The notes: generated by a model not told the origin, from the letters alone. Shown: positions 1-10,914, numbered from the stretch's first letter. The stretch is DNA of 64,000 nucleotides from CAWEFA01 sp963808135 (GCA_963808135.1 CAWEFA010000078.1:18905-82904), one strand, 5' to 3'. Made by a program: numbers and translations.

Positions 1-256
1 TGCTTCCGCAATAACTGCTTCCACATTGGCTGCTAGCTGCACCTGAACATTTTGTAACACAACTCTGGCTGTTTTCCCAACCCCAGTCACCTGTTGTTGC
101 ATTGCAGCAGAAAGGATAGCTACCGCATGTGCCACAAGATTTCAAACTCGAAGCTGTGGAAACGTTTTCCTTGCTACAACTTACAATCGTAACAATCGAT
201 CCAATCAATATAACACTTGCAAGGATCGCACTCATTGACAAGAAAAATTTTTTCAT
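1..256 (-). CDS. Small Cys-rich lipoprotein with CBM10-like motif (partial, runs off window)
   Basis: Reads leftward from ATG at 256 and is still open at base 1, giving about 85 visible residues. The N-terminus is a lipoprotein signal (MKKFF, hydrophobic stretch, then a VSC lipobox with Cys27). The mature part is rich in Cys, Ser and Gly. It contains YPFCC, then GDWGWENSQSC, then further cysteines, which resembles the Cys/Trp pattern of the CBM10 cellulose/protein-binding fold (YPLC...GWGWEN..SC). The likely location is the outer-membrane surface or periplasm. It diverges from the hybrid sensor gene. The CBM10 match is by eye, and the missing C-terminus could change the picture. Confidence 0.6.
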   Translation of the reverse strand, partial: MKKFFLSMSAILASVILIGSIVTIVSCSKENVSTASSLKSCGTCGSYPFCCNATTGDWGWENSQSCVTKCSGAASSQCGSSYCGS

Positions 257-387
257 AAAATTTAAATAATTAAGTTAGTTAATAAATTTTTGTTTAAAAA
301 CAATTATTAATATTAATGCAAACTCTTAGTTCAAAACACCCAAAACGTATCAAAAAATGAAATCATTTTACAGCATGCTAAAATACA

Positions 388-405
388 TATAACAAATTTG
401 TTATA
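388..405. promoter_or_regulatory. 18-bp perfect palindrome in divergent intergenic region
   Basis: The sequence TATAACAAATTTGTTATA is a perfect inverted repeat between the leftward lipoprotein gene and the rightward hybrid sensor gene. Its symmetry and position would suit a dimeric regulator site. The region 257-588 is otherwise AT-rich with no gene visible. AT-rich palindromes also arise by chance, so function is inference. Confidence 0.3.
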
Positions 406-588
406 CATTTCACGAATCAATTTGTTTCTATATGGATAATCAAAAATGAATAAAAAAATAATAAAATGGTATTTTATGATGTTCGAATATTTATTTTAAA
501 TTAATTTTAAGATAAAATTGTGCTTTGTTTTTATTTGGTCGCTAATTTTTTTATAATTCATAACATCTTCTACCTGAAACAAAAAATT

Positions 589-3500
589 ATGAAAAGATAT
601 TTTTTCATATTATTTATAATCAATTTTTTTCTATTATTTACTGTTTTTGCACAAAAGCGAGATTTAAAATTTCAGCATCTTACCACAAAAGAAGGTCTTT
701 CTTGTAGTGATGTGGTTTCTATAATCCAGGACAATAAGGGTTTTATATGGGTAGGAACAACGGATGGCTTAAATAAATTTGACGGATATTCATTTAAAGT
801 TTATAAGCATGACGACAATAATAAAATGAGTATTGGCAATAACAATATTTATTGCATGTATAAAGATTCAAAAGAACGCTTGTGGATAGGTACTCAGAAA
901 GGCTTAAGTATGTACAACCCGTCTTTAGACAATTTCACCAATTATATTTTTGATAAAAATTTAAATGAACAAAATATTTCATTCAACCGGGTAAGAGGAA
1001 TTACAGAGGATAAATTACTTAACTTATATATTCTTAATGAAAAAGGCAGTATTTATAAATTTAATAATGATTCAAAAACATTTATAAAAATTTCAGAAAT
1101 TAAAACCAACACCACTGCAAACTCCATATTGGCAGATGATAAGAACAATTTATGGGTAACAACAGTTGAAGGCCTGTTTTTATATGATCAAAAAGCAGGT
1201 AAAATTATCGGGTATAATAAAAAAGGCAATTCAAGTTTTTATATAAATGATTTTTGTTTGGGTTTATTATTCGATAAAAACCTTTTATGGATTGGTACGG
1301 TTTCAGGTATAAAAGTTGTTAACCTGAAAACAAATGCAATTAAAGTCTTCAAGTCTGAATCTGAATTTGGGTCAATTGTTCTTAATATTTATAAAGACCG
1401 TAAAAATAATATCTGGATCGCAGATGCCAAAGGATTGAAATTATATGATAAAATTTCGGATAAATTTTGGTCGTATGATAGCAGGCCGGACGATAAATTC
1501 TCATTACAATCGCCGGGAGTTCATGCAATTTTTGAAGACAACCAGGGTAATCTTTGGGTTGGCTCGGTGTTGGGTGGAATTAATGTTGCATACGCTGATA
1601 AAGCTTTTTTGCATTTAAGAAACACTATTGATTTTCCGCTAAACTTAACACGAAACATAATTTCCTCAATATTGGAAGATGAAAATGGGAATTTATGGAT
1701 AGGATCATTTAACCAGGGAATTGATGTTATAAACCTGAAAAACAAAACAAAAAAGCATTACGAACATATTGAAGGAGATCCGTATTCTTTAGGCCAGTCA
1801 ACAATCAATACCATATTTGAAGACAATAAAAATAACATTTGGATAGGCAGCTTTAGTAGCGGGCTGCAACGATTTGATAAAAATACAGACAGATTTATTT
1901 CCTATATTGATACTAAACTTTACCCCGAACTTCAGTTTCAAGATATCCGGTCAATCGCAGAAGACGAAGAGGGTAATTTTTGGGTTGTAACAAATGGGTG
2001 TGGCATAGCTAAAATCAATCCCATTACAAAAGAATTTCATCATTATAAAGAGCCTCAATTTATTTCTAACTGGGGATTTATCCTGTATATCGATAGCGAT
2101 GGGCATTTGTGGTTCGGATCAGCATTGGGTTTAGCGCAAATAAATGATGATGGTTCTTTAAAGAAACAATATATTTTTGACCCTAAAAACATCAACAGCA
2201 TTAGCAGCAACATGATAAGATGTATCATTGAGGATAGCAGGAAAAACCTTTGGATAGGAACAGAAGATGGGTTAAACCTTTTTATTAAGAAAACCGAAAA
2301 GTTTTATTGTTTCTCTAAAAAAGATGGTTTGCCAAACAGTTCGATAAAAGCAATACAGGAAGATAATTCCGGCAATTTATGGATTAGTTCAAACAAAGGC
2401 ATTTCCAAGTTGAGTATTTTTTGGTCTGACGAATTATTTAAATTTAATATAAAGAATTTTGATGTTGACGACGGTCTTCAGGGAGATGAATTTATGGAGC
2501 GTTCTTCATTTAAAAGTAAAAAAACCGGACAACTTTTTTTTGGAGGCGTTAACGGAATTACTGCATTTTATCCTGATAATATCAAGGACAACACATATAT
2601 TCCACCATTGGCATTTACCGATTTCAAGCTCTTTTATCATTCTGTTCCAATCGGCGCTAAAAATTCGCCATTAAAGAAACACATAAACGAAACCGATCAT
2701 ATTGAGCTTAAACACTCCCAAAATGTTATTTCTATAGAGTTTACAGCGCTTAACTTTGTTGTACCCGAAAAAAACCAGTATGCGTACTTTCTAGAAGGTT
2801 TTGATGAAAAATGGTACTATGTCGGTTCTGAACGCAAAGCAACCTATACTAACTTAAGCCCCGGCAATTATGTTTTCAGGTTAAAAGCCTCAAATAACGA
2901 TGGCCTTTGGAATGAGAAAGGCATCTCAATTAAAATCCATATAAAACCTCCTTTTTGGTTAACAGGCTGGGCTATTGCTTTGTATCTGCTTTGTATATTT
3001 TTGGTTACATACTATATATATAATATGATTGTGGCAAGGGAAAAACTCAAATCGGAAATAGCTTTAGAAAAGTTTGAAAAGAAAAAGGACCACGATTTAA
3101 ACCTGATGAAAATTCAATTTTTCACAAGTATTTCACATGAACTCCGAACCCCTCTTACTCTTATAATAGGCCCTTTACAAAAATTATTAAAGGAGGAATC
3201 ATTTAATTCACAAATAAAGAATTATTTTAGCCTTGCATACAGGAATGCCCAGCGGCTATCAAGGTTAGTCAATCAACTTTTAGATTTTCGAAAATTAGAA
3301 GCCGGTTTTATGAAACTGGAAGTTTCAAATGACGATATAGTGAGATTTGTAAATGTAATTGCAGCCAGCTTTAACTATATTGCCTCGCAACGAAATATTA
3401 TTTACACGGTTCAATCCTCTATTGAATCGCTTCAGGCATGGTTCGATCCGGACAAGCTGGAAAAAATACTAAACAACCTTATATCAAATGCATTTAAATA

Positions 3501-4698
3501 TTCCAGCAATGATGGCGAAATAACAATTAACCTTTCAGTCGGAAATTATCCTCTCAAGTTGGATCAGCAAATGTTTTTTATTATTAAAGTTGAAGACAAA
3601 GGAATAGGTATTCCTAAAGAATCAATGTCAAATTTATTCACGCTATTTCACCAGGTTCATGACCATAACCCGTCAAATACAGAAAGTACGGGAATTGGCC
3701 TGGCCCTTACAAAAGAACTTATTGATATGCATAAAGGATACATAACCGTTGAAAGCGAACTTAACAAAGGAACGAGCTTTACTGTTTATTTGCCTTTTGA
3801 AAAAAATTGTTATAGCCAGAATGAAATAACAGAGAAAAATATTGACCTGTATGAAAAAACGGATAATGCAGAATTTTATACAATCAAGAGCGATCAATCA
3901 AAAAATACTAATAAAATAAACTATGAATTACCATTGGCGCTTATTGTAGAAGATGACGAAGACGTACGATATTTTATTAAAGATTCTTTATCAGAATCGT
4001 TTCGGGTTATTGAAGCCTCCAATGGCGATCAGGGATATTCACTTGCAATAATGGAAATCCCCGATTTAATAATTTCAGACATTATTATGCCTAACTCAGA
4101 TGGTTTTGTACTCTGTAGCCGTTTAAAAAGCGATGTTCGAACCAATCATATTCCGCTTATAATTTTATCTGCAAAGCATGCTGAAGAAAACAAAATAAAG
4201 GGATTCGAACTTGGGGCAGATGATTATATCGCCAAACCTTTTAACGCCGATGTTCTTTTAGCAAGAGCCAAAAACCTTGTGGGTTCACGATTAAAGTTAA
4301 AAGAAATTTTTAATAAAACAGAAGGCTATATAACTGAATTGAGCAACTTAAATAAAAGGGATAAATTATTTATTGATAAAGCCATCCAAATTGTCGAAAG
4401 CCATCTGTCGGATATTAATTTTGACAGCATAATTTTTGCATCTGAAATGGGGATGAGCCGTTCGCAACTATACCGTAAATTTGAAGCAATAACCAATCAG
4501 ACATTATATGATTTTATTCGAAATATAAAGTTTAAAAAAGCAATTGATATATTAATCCGTGAAGGAAAAACGAGCGCTGAAGCAGCATTTGCAATAGGGT
4601 ACACAAAACCGACAAATTTCACACGGGCTTTTACACAACACTTTGGCGTAACACCTTCGGAATACGTAGCAAATTATAAGAAAAAGAAAAACAGATAA
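589..4698 (+). CDS. Hybrid two-component system sensor kinase/response regulator (HTCS)
   Basis: About 1369 residues. I start at ATG 589 because it opens a clean signal peptide (MKRYFFILFI...FAQ); an earlier in-frame ATG at 520 would put 23 unlikely residues before it. The order is: many two-component propeller repeats (recurring N-LW-IG-T blocks) and a Y_Y_Y domain in the periplasm, a membrane segment near 789-813, a HisKA domain with SHELRTPL (His850), a HATPase domain (NLISNAFKYS, DKGIGIP, GIGLAL), a receiver domain (acidic VEDDED, phospho-acceptor Asp near 1164 in SDIIMPNSDG), and a C-terminal AraC-type HTH. Such one-protein systems sense oligosaccharides and activate uptake loci in Bacteroidota. 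The ligand here is unknown. It ends 2 bp from the convergent galE. Confidence 0.95.
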   Translation: MKRYFFILFIINFFLLFTVFAQKRDLKFQHLTTKEGLSCSDVVSIIQDNKGFIWVGTTDGLNKFDGYSFKVYKHDDNNKMSIGNNNIYCMYKDSKERLWIGTQKGLSMYNPSLDNFTNYIFDKNLNEQNISFNRVRGITEDKLLNLYILNEKGSIYKFNNDSKTFIKISEIKTNTTANSILADDKNNLWVTTVEGLFLYDQKAGKIIGYNKKGNSSFYINDFCLGLLFDKNLLWIGTVSGIKVVNLKTNAIKVFKSESEFGSIVLNIYKDRKNNIWIADAKGLKLYDKISDKFWSYDSRPDDKFSLQSPGVHAIFEDNQGNLWVGSVLGGINVAYADKAFLHLRNTIDFPLNLTRNIISSILEDENGNLWIGSFNQGIDVINLKNKTKKHYEHIEGDPYSLGQSTINTIFEDNKNNIWIGSFSSGLQRFDKNTDRFISYIDTKLYPELQFQDIRSIAEDEEGNFWVVTNGCGIAKINPITKEFHHYKEPQFISNWGFILYIDSDGHLWFGSALGLAQINDDGSLKKQYIFDPKNINSISSNMIRCIIEDSRKNLWIGTEDGLNLFIKKTEKFYCFSKKDGLPNSSIKAIQEDNSGNLWISSNKGISKLSIFWSDELFKFNIKNFDVDDGLQGDEFMERSSFKSKKTGQLFFGGVNGITAFYPDNIKDNTYIPPLAFTDFKLFYHSVPIGAKNSPLKKHINETDHIELKHSQNVISIEFTALNFVVPEKNQYAYFLEGFDEKWYYVGSERKATYTNLSPGNYVFRLKASNNDGLWNEKGISIKIHIKPPFWLTGWAIALYLLCIFLVTYYIYNMIVAREKLKSEIALEKFEKKKDHDLNLMKIQFFTSISHELRTPLTLIIGPLQKLLKEESFNSQIKNYFSLAYRNAQRLSRLVNQLLDFRKLEAGFMKLEVSNDDIVRFVNVIAASFNYIASQRNIIYTVQSSIESLQAWFDPDKLEKILNNLISNAFKYSSNDGEITINLSVGNYPLKLDQQMFFIIKVEDKGIGIPKESMSNLFTLFHQVHDHNPSNTESTGIGLALTKELIDMHKGYITVESELNKGTSFTVYLPFEKNCYSQNEITEKNIDLYEKTDNAEFYTIKSDQSKNTNKINYELPLALIVEDDEDVRYFIKDSLSESFRVIEASNGDQGYSLAIMEIPDLIISDIIMPNSDGFVLCSRLKSDVRTNHIPLIILSAKHAEENKIKGFELGADDYIAKPFNADVLLARAKNLVGSRLKLKEIFNKTEGYITELSNLNKRDKLFIDKAIQIVESHLSDINFDSIIFASEMGMSRSQLYRKFEAITNQTLYDFIRNIKFKKAIDILIREGKTSAEAAFAIGYTKPTNFTRAFTQHFGVTPSEYVANYKKKKNR

Positions 4699-4700
4699 AA

Positions 4701-5726
4701 TTATTTCTTTTGAAGATATTTTTCCCAATTCCATGCCGACAACAAGGTTTCTTCGGGAGTTTTTTCAACTTTCCAGCCAAGTTCTTTATTGGCGTATGAA
4801 GTGTCGGCCCAAACTTTTTCAATATCGCCTGCCCTGCGGCCTACAACTTTATATTTAAGGTCAATGCCTGTAACTTTTTTAAAAGTATTAATTATTTCTA
4901 AAACAGAAAATCCATTTCCAGTGCCAATATTAAAAATTTCATACGAGGCTTTATTTTTATTGTTTAACAACCTGTCGAGTGCTACAACGTGTGCTTTTGC
5001 GAGGTCAACAACATTAATATAATCCCTAATGCAATAACCGTCGGGGGTGTTGTAATCGTTTCCGAATACTTTAAGTTCATCACGAAGGCCAATTGCAGTT
5101 TGGGTAATATATGGGACAAGGTTTGCCGGCACGCCTAAAGGCAATTCGCCGATTAAAGCGGACGGGTGGGCGCCTATTGGGTTAAAATACCGCAATGAAA
5201 TAGCTTTGAGTTTCTTATTTACCGCTAATACATCATTTATAATTTCTTCGCTGATTTGTTTTGTATTTCCATAAGGCGACAGGGCTTTTTTTACCGGGGC
5301 TTTTTCGGTTACCGGTAGTTCATCGGGCTGCCCGTAAACCGTACATGACGAAGAAAACACGATTGAAGGCACATTATATTTTAACATTCCTTTAAGCAAA
5401 TTAATTAGCGAAACCAGGTTATTCCGGTAATATACAAGCGGCAGTTCAACCGATTCGCCAACAGCTTTATTAGCGGCAAAATGAATAATTATTTCAAGCT
5501 TTGGATATTTCTCGAAAAACCGGTTTACTTTATCATTGTTGCAAAGATCGAATTGCTCAAAAGCAGGCCTTATGCCTGTAATTTTTTCTATTCCGTCAAG
5601 CACTTCGATTTTCGAGTTCGACAAATTATCGATAATAATAACTTCATAACCTTCGTTTATAAGTTCAACAGTAGTATGCGAACCTATATAACCCGTTCCA
5701 CCTGTTACCAAGACCTGTTTTTTCAT
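4701..5726 (-). CDS. galE: UDP-glucose 4-epimerase
   Basis: 341 residues, the usual family length. An extended short-chain dehydrogenase that interconverts UDP-glucose and UDP-galactose in the cytosol for sugar metabolism and surface glycans. Visible hallmarks are the NAD-binding GGTGYIGS (residues 9-16), the SSSCTVYG block (125-132) supplying the catalytic Ser/Thr, and the YGNTK catalytic Tyr152/Lys156. RYFNPIGAHPS and the long C-terminal substrate region are typical of GalE and not of other epimerases. It stands alone on the minus strand, convergent with the sensor gene. Confidence 0.95.
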   Translation of the reverse strand: MKKQVLVTGGTGYIGSHTTVELINEGYEVIIIDNLSNSKIEVLDGIEKITGIRPAFEQFDLCNNDKVNRFFEKYPKLEIIIHFAANKAVGESVELPLVYYRNNLVSLINLLKGMLKYNVPSIVFSSSCTVYGQPDELPVTEKAPVKKALSPYGNTKQISEEIINDVLAVNKKLKAISLRYFNPIGAHPSALIGELPLGVPANLVPYITQTAIGLRDELKVFGNDYNTPDGYCIRDYINVVDLAKAHVVALDRLLNNKNKASYEIFNIGTGNGFSVLEIINTFKKVTGIDLKYKVVGRRAGDIEKVWADTSYANKELGWKVEKTPEETLLSAWNWEKYLQKK

Positions 5727-5884
5727 TTATAAATTTGCTTTTACATCTAATTACAATTAATAACATAATTGGTTTAAATAAGAATTTTAACTGAATAATC
5801 CACGAAGTTAATAAACGTATGAATTTATCTATGCTATGTCTTATCAAAATTTTATTACATTTGTTTTCAAATAAATTCTAATTA

Positions 5885-6888
5885 ATGGACTTTGACCGGA
5901 TTATACAAGATACTTAATCAGGTTCAATTCTGTAACGGTAGCAGGTTTAGGCACTTTCTCGCTGGATTATATTCCGGCTGAGATATACCGTTTCAATAAT
6001 CGTATTACACCTCCATCGTGCCAGTTGGTTTTTAATGAAAATTTTGATGGTTCAGACAATTTATTAATTAAAGCCATTTCTGAAGAATATGATATGTCTG
6101 AGGTTGATGCACGTTCTGAATTAGAAATTTGGGCAAAAAAAATAAAAGAAAACATAGAGCAAGAAGATCAGCATAAAATAAATGAAATTGGATTACTAAA
6201 GAAAGAGGATGGCAAAATTAGTTTTGAAGCTGATTTAAGCAGCCCGATATTTGCTGAAAATTATGGCCTTGAAACTGTGAATATTCCTTTAATTGAAATT
6301 GAAGGAGATATAATAACCACCGATGTTGGCAGGCCGGCATATAATTATACTCCTGTTCATGCAAATAGCTGGAGAAAATGGGCTTTATTAGCCGCCGCTA
6401 TAATAATTATTGGGACATTGTTTGTGGTTTCTTATCAGAGAAACTATTTGCAAGCCGGTATAAAATCATTATCGGAGTTCATAAATACGAATAATTATTT
6501 AACAAAGCTGAGAAATGGTTTTAATGGGTACATTTCCGGCAATGTTGATGCAGACAAATTGAAAAGGGAAGCTTTACGATATTCGGAAAATTTTAAAAAA
6601 TCAAAGGGCACAATTAGTTCAAGCGTTCAACCGTCGTCTGGACGAAAAGTTTTGAGATATTATTTAATTGCCGGAAGTTTTAAAACAATGAACAGGGCTG
6701 AGAAGCTAAAATATGAACTTACTTCTAAAGGTTTTTCCCCCGAAATACTTGTTTTTAATGATAGTATTTTCAGGGTTTCCATGTTGTCTGATACAATACG
6801 CCGTAAAGCTGTGGATGAATATATCAGGCTTACTTCTGAAGAAAACAATTATAAACTTTGGTTTTTCAGCCAGCTGACTTCAAAATAA
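5885..6888 (+). CDS. HU-CCDC81-type/SPOR-domain membrane protein (one frameshift)
   Basis: ATG at 5885 begins MDFDRIIQD, then a stop follows. Restoring one T near 5911 (GAT-TAC) joins it to YLIRFNSVTVAGLGTFSLDY and the long frame from 6025, giving 334 residues. This matches the Bacteroidota family with an N-terminal HU/CCDC81-like domain, one membrane segment (WALLAAAIIIIGTLFVV), and a C-terminal SPOR domain that binds denuded peptidoglycan (YYLIAGSFKTMNRAEKL). The likely role is septal or cell-wall associated. The break is a short-homopolymer deletion, so a sequencing error is more likely than a true pseudogene. It is convergent with glmS. Confidence 0.8.
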
Positions 6889-6900
6889 CAACTAATCAAT

Positions 6901-8735
6901 TTACTCAACCGTAACAGATTTGGCAAGATTTCGAGGCTGATCGACATTGCATCCGCGCATAACCGCAATGTAGTACGATAACAATTGGAATGGTATTACA
7001 GCAAGTAAAGGAATTAGCGGTTCAATGGAATTTGGGACTTCTATAGTATAATCAGCTAAATTTTTTATAATCTTATCGCCTTCAGATACCACAGCAATGA
7101 TAATCCCGTTTCTTGCTTTAACTTCCTGTATATTGGATACAATTTTTTCATACGATTTGTCCTGTGTTGCAACAAAAACAACAGGCATCCTTTCATCAAT
7201 CAAAGCAATAGGCCCGTGTTTCATTTCTGCTGCCGGATAGCCTTCAGCATGGATATAGGAAATTTCTTTAAGTTTTAACGCGCCTTCCAATGCAACCGGG
7301 AATAAATATCCCCTTCCCAAGTAAAGGCAATTGGAAGTATTTTTAAAAAGTTTGGCTAATTTTTTAACTTCTTCACTTCTGTTCAGAATAAGTTCTATCT
7401 TTTCAGGAATCATTGATAATTCCAAAACTAATTTATTAAACGAACTGTCAGAAAGCACATTTCTTTTTTTGCCAAGAAGCATAGCCATCATTGCAAGTAC
7501 AGTAACCTGGCAGGTAAATGCTTTTGTTGAAGCAACGCCGATTTCAGGCCCTGCATGGGTATAAACGCCTGCATGGGTTTCGCGCGGGATACTTGAACCA
7601 ACCACGTTACAAATTCCCAAAACCGTTACTCCCTCGGTTTTGGCAAGCTGAATTGCAGCTAATGTATCGGCCGTTTCACCGCTCTGGCTTATGGCAATAA
7701 CAATATCGTCGGGAAATAAAACCGGGCTTCGGTAACGAAATTCTGATGCATATTCAACTTCTACAGGTATCCGGGCAAGTTCTTCAAAAAGGTATTCGCC
7801 TACCAATCCTGCATGCCAAGATGTGCCACAGCCTATGATAATTATCCGTTTGGCATTTAATAATTTTGGCATTACTGAAAACAGGCCGCCAAGATGGATA
7901 TTGGGTATTTCATTAATATCCGTCCCCTGAAAGTATCGAGGATAGCGCGGGGCTGTTCGAAAATTTCTTTAAGCATAAAATGTTCGAAGCCATTTTTTTC
8001 TATTTCGTCAACATCAATATCAATTTTATGTATTTTGGGTTTAATTAAATCATTGGCAAGTGTTTTTAATGTCAATTCATCTCTTTTTATAATAGCAACA
8101 TCGTTATCATTCAGGTATATCACGCTGTTTGTGTGTTCAACTATCGGGGTTGCATCGGAAGCTACGAAATATTCGCCTTCGCCGACACCAATTACAAGTG
8201 GGCTTCCTTTACGTGCAGCAAACAATTTATCAGGTTCTTCGGAACACATTATTACAAGTCCATAAGCCCCTACAACTTTTGTTAAAGCGAGGCGTATAGC
8301 TATTTCGGCTGTAACATTGCCTTTTATATAAATATATTCGATTAGGTTCACGAGTACCTCAGTATCGGTTTCGCCAACAAAATTATATCCCCTGTCCACA
8401 AGTCTTTTCTTTAATGGGGCATAATTTTCAATAATGCCATTGTGGATAAGAACAAATTTTCCGTTCATTGAAGCATGGGGGTGTGCATTTATATCATTAG
8501 GTTCGCCGTGGGTTGCCCAGCGGGTATGGCCTATTCCAACAGATCCGCTAATATCTTTACCGTTTATAAATGTTTCCAGGTCGCTTACTTTTCCTTTGCA
8601 TTTATATATTCTTGGTTTTCCGTTGAGAAGAGAAATACCAGCTGAATCGTATCCCCGGTATTCTAACCTTTTCAGGCTGTTAATTAAAATTGGATACGCT
8701 TCTTGTGAACCTATGTACCCGACAATTCCACACAT
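6901..8735 (-). CDS. glmS: Glutamine-fructose-6-phosphate aminotransferase (one frameshift)
   Basis: Makes glucosamine-6-phosphate, the first step to UDP-GlcNAc for peptidoglycan and LPS. The N-terminal glutaminase half starts MCGIVGYIGS with catalytic Cys2 and carries HTRWATHGEP. The C-terminal half has two SIS domains (GCGTSWHAGL, ISQSGETADT, ASTKAFTCQ) and ends AKSVTVE. The halves lie in different frames: adding one G in the GG run near 7920 restores 611 codons, the normal family length. As an essential gene, a sequencing error is the simplest explanation. It is followed upstream in the same direction by DUF4270, 2 bp away, suggesting cotranscription. Confidence 0.9.
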
Positions 8736-8737
8736 AA

Positions 8738-10102
8738 CTAATTTTTATTAAATGTTAAATAATTTATATTGAGCCGAATATTCTTGCCTCTTTTTATAAT
8801 TGTACTGGATAAAGTATAATTTGAAGATACAGGTTCTATCAGTAATTTATCAACATCTGTAATTCCATTAAGATATTCCTGCACATACTGGGAGATATTT
8901 AAAATGTATACGCCTCTTTTTGTATCCGGTAAACCATTAACAAATCCATCATAGAAAGGTTTAAATGCGGTTGAATAATTCGTAATGTTTCCATTTTTAT
9001 CTAAAGTTCTTAAAACAAGTTGTGTTGAAAATGGCATTCTGCTTGTAATATTTGGTATATAACTGCTATAAAAAATTGTGTCGTAAGGAATAACAAGTTC
9101 TGCTTTAGTTACATCAAAAAGTTTATTTTTATACCTATTTTTTAAATTTTCAAGCCCGGCCATATTAAGCTCTGCCTGAACTCCCTGGGCGCTTTGAATA
9201 AACAACACCGAATCATTTTTAGTACCATTAAGATTATCATAAATTTTTGTATTAAGATAATTAAAATGATTTAATAAATTGGCTTTCGGGTAAAAATATT
9301 CATTATTATAGAGATATGATGAAAACCCGAATTCAATATCATCCTTATTCCCAGATTCATTTAGGCTGGTATCTTTTAATGAGTGAAAATAAAGGATCAT
9401 GTTATTTTTCAGCGAGCCATCATTTGCCAGAGCATCCATGTTATATGTGGCAACTGCTCCGGGGCCGGGCGTTCTTTCGGGCAGAAAATAGAAACCGCAA
9501 AAGAATCCTGCATTTATAAGTTTTTTTCGAAAAACGAAATCATTGGAAACAGTTACTGAGTCCAATAAATTTAATAATTGCTGGGCGTATTTTAATGGCA
9601 GTGTAATTTGGATCGGGGAAACGCTAAAATCAACAGATATTTCGACAAGTGCATGTTGTCGTAAACGTAAATCATTGCTATAAACTGTAGTTTTTGATAA
9701 TGTGTCCAGTATTTGGAAGATTTTTAATTTAATCCATCCTTTTCCACCTTTGAAATATTCATAATTAAGTGTTATAAACAATGAATCGGCAATTTTTTTG
9801 GTTTTGTAATTATGTAATGGGGTCAGCGGTCTAAATTCAGTAACCAAAGATGCATTCAAAGCCCCGAATATTATATCATTATAAATGCCTAACATAATTG
9901 TATCCCCTTTTGGGAGCGGTTCATTCAAGCTTGAATAAACATTGCTGCTTGGAATATTTATTGTATCATTTGAGTTTACGCTAATAAGTTCATTTGACGG
10001 CAATAAACCAAGTCCCATGTTAGTAGGATTGTCATTGCACGAAATAAAAAACTGGATAGCTGAAATTGTTAATATAATTGAACATAAATTTGCAAAACGC
10101 AT
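8738..10102 (-). CDS. DUF4270 family lipoprotein
   Basis: 454 residues. The signal peptide ends in a lipobox (FFISC, Cys at about residue 22), so it is a lipoprotein. The LGLGLLP-like opening (MGLGLLPSNELI) and the length fit the DUF4270 family, found in Bacteroidota next to a GT5 starch synthase-like gene exactly as here. Its molecular function is unknown; an envelope role is inferred from the lipobox. Its start overlaps the stop of the upstream gene by one base (TAATG), implying translational coupling. Confidence 0.85.
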   Translation of the reverse strand: MRFANLCSIILTISAIQFFISCNDNPTNMGLGLLPSNELISVNSNDTINIPSSNVYSSLNEPLPKGDTIMLGIYNDIIFGALNASLVTEFRPLTPLHNYKTKKIADSLFITLNYEYFKGGKGWIKLKIFQILDTLSKTTVYSNDLRLRQHALVEISVDFSVSPIQITLPLKYAQQLLNLLDSVTVSNDFVFRKKLINAGFFCGFYFLPERTPGPGAVATYNMDALANDGSLKNNMILYFHSLKDTSLNESGNKDDIEFGFSSYLYNNEYFYPKANLLNHFNYLNTKIYDNLNGTKNDSVLFIQSAQGVQAELNMAGLENLKNRYKNKLFDVTKAELVIPYDTIFYSSYIPNITSRMPFSTQLVLRTLDKNGNITNYSTAFKPFYDGFVNGLPDTKRGVYILNISQYVQEYLNGITDVDKLLIEPVSSNYTLSSTIIKRGKNIRLNINYLTFNKN

Positions 10103-10914
10103 TATTGCTCTCCTAGTATCTTATCGTAAAACATTGAATATTCATCAATATAAAACTCAGAAGATTTGTAATCGAGATATGGAACTTTAGTTTTTTTAAT
10201 ATAATCGTTTAGTTCCTGAGGTATAATTTCACTTCCATAAATAACCCCGTCGGAGTATTGAACGGCTAATTTGATTAAATTATTATACGTAGGTTCTTTT
10301 AATATTTTAATATCAGCATCATTAATGTTTTCATAAATAATTTTACCTGCAAAATTTTTGCTGAACTTTGAACCGAAACCATTGTCATAAATTGAATAAA
10401 TTATTTTCGATTTTGAAAATAGAGGTTCGTCAATGTACGATTTCTTAATGTAAATTGGTACTAAAGCCGAGAACCATCCGTGGCAATGAATAATGTCGGG
10501 CGACCATCTGAGCTTTTTTACAGTTTCAATAACGCCCCTGCAAAAAAATATGCTCCGTTCATCGTTGTCGGAAAAATATTTTCCATTTTCGTCCGTGAAT
10601 ATGGCCTTACGCTGAAAATAATCTTCGTTATCGATGAAATAAACCTGCATCCGGGCTGATTGAATTGAAGCTACTTTTATGATTAACGGATGATCGGAAT
10701 CGTTAATGATTAAATTCATTCCCGAGAGCCTTATAACTTCATGGAGTTGGTTCCTTCGCTCATTGATACAACCGAACTTAGGCATAAATGTACGAATCTC
10801 CCTGCCTCTCTCTTGTATTCCCTGCGGAAGGTTACGTGCAACAACTGACATCTCAGTCTCTGAAAGATAAGGCATAATTTCTTGCGAAATATATAATACC
10901 TTTACACTTTCCAT
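10102..10914 (-). CDS. Glycogen/starch synthase catalytic (GT5 N-terminal) domain protein
   Basis: 270 residues, about half a full glycogen synthase. It matches the N-terminal Rossmann half: KVLYISQEIMPY, then PDIIHCHGWFSALVP, then IYSIYDNGF. The usual KxGG near the start is absent (LSETEMSVVA instead) and there is no C-terminal GT-B half. Single-domain versions are conserved beside DUF4270 in Bacteroidota, so this is probably the natural form and not a truncation. Enzymatic activity is doubtful. It is the first gene of the minus-strand run with DUF4270 and glmS, and divergent from panC. Confidence 0.75.
   Translation of the reverse strand: MESVKVLYISQEIMPYLSETEMSVVARNLPQGIQERGREIRTFMPKFGCINERRNQLHEVIRLSGMNLIINDSDHPLIIKVASIQSARMQVYFIDNEDYFQRKAIFTDENGKYFSDNDERSIFFCRGVIETVKKLRWSPDIIHCHGWFSALVPIYIKKSYIDEPLFSKSKIIYSIYDNGFGSKFSKNFAGKIIYENINDADIKILKEPTYNNLIKLAVQYSDGVIYGSEIIPQELNDYIKKTKVPYLDYKSSEFYIDEYSMFYDKILGEQ

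Noticed and set aside
520..588. Upstream ATG as start of the hybrid sensor
   Set aside because: It adds 23 residues before a complete signal peptide; ATG 589 is better.
10102..10914. Truncated glycogen synthase pseudogene
   Set aside because: The single-domain form beside DUF4270 is a conserved Bacteroidota arrangement and the frame is intact.
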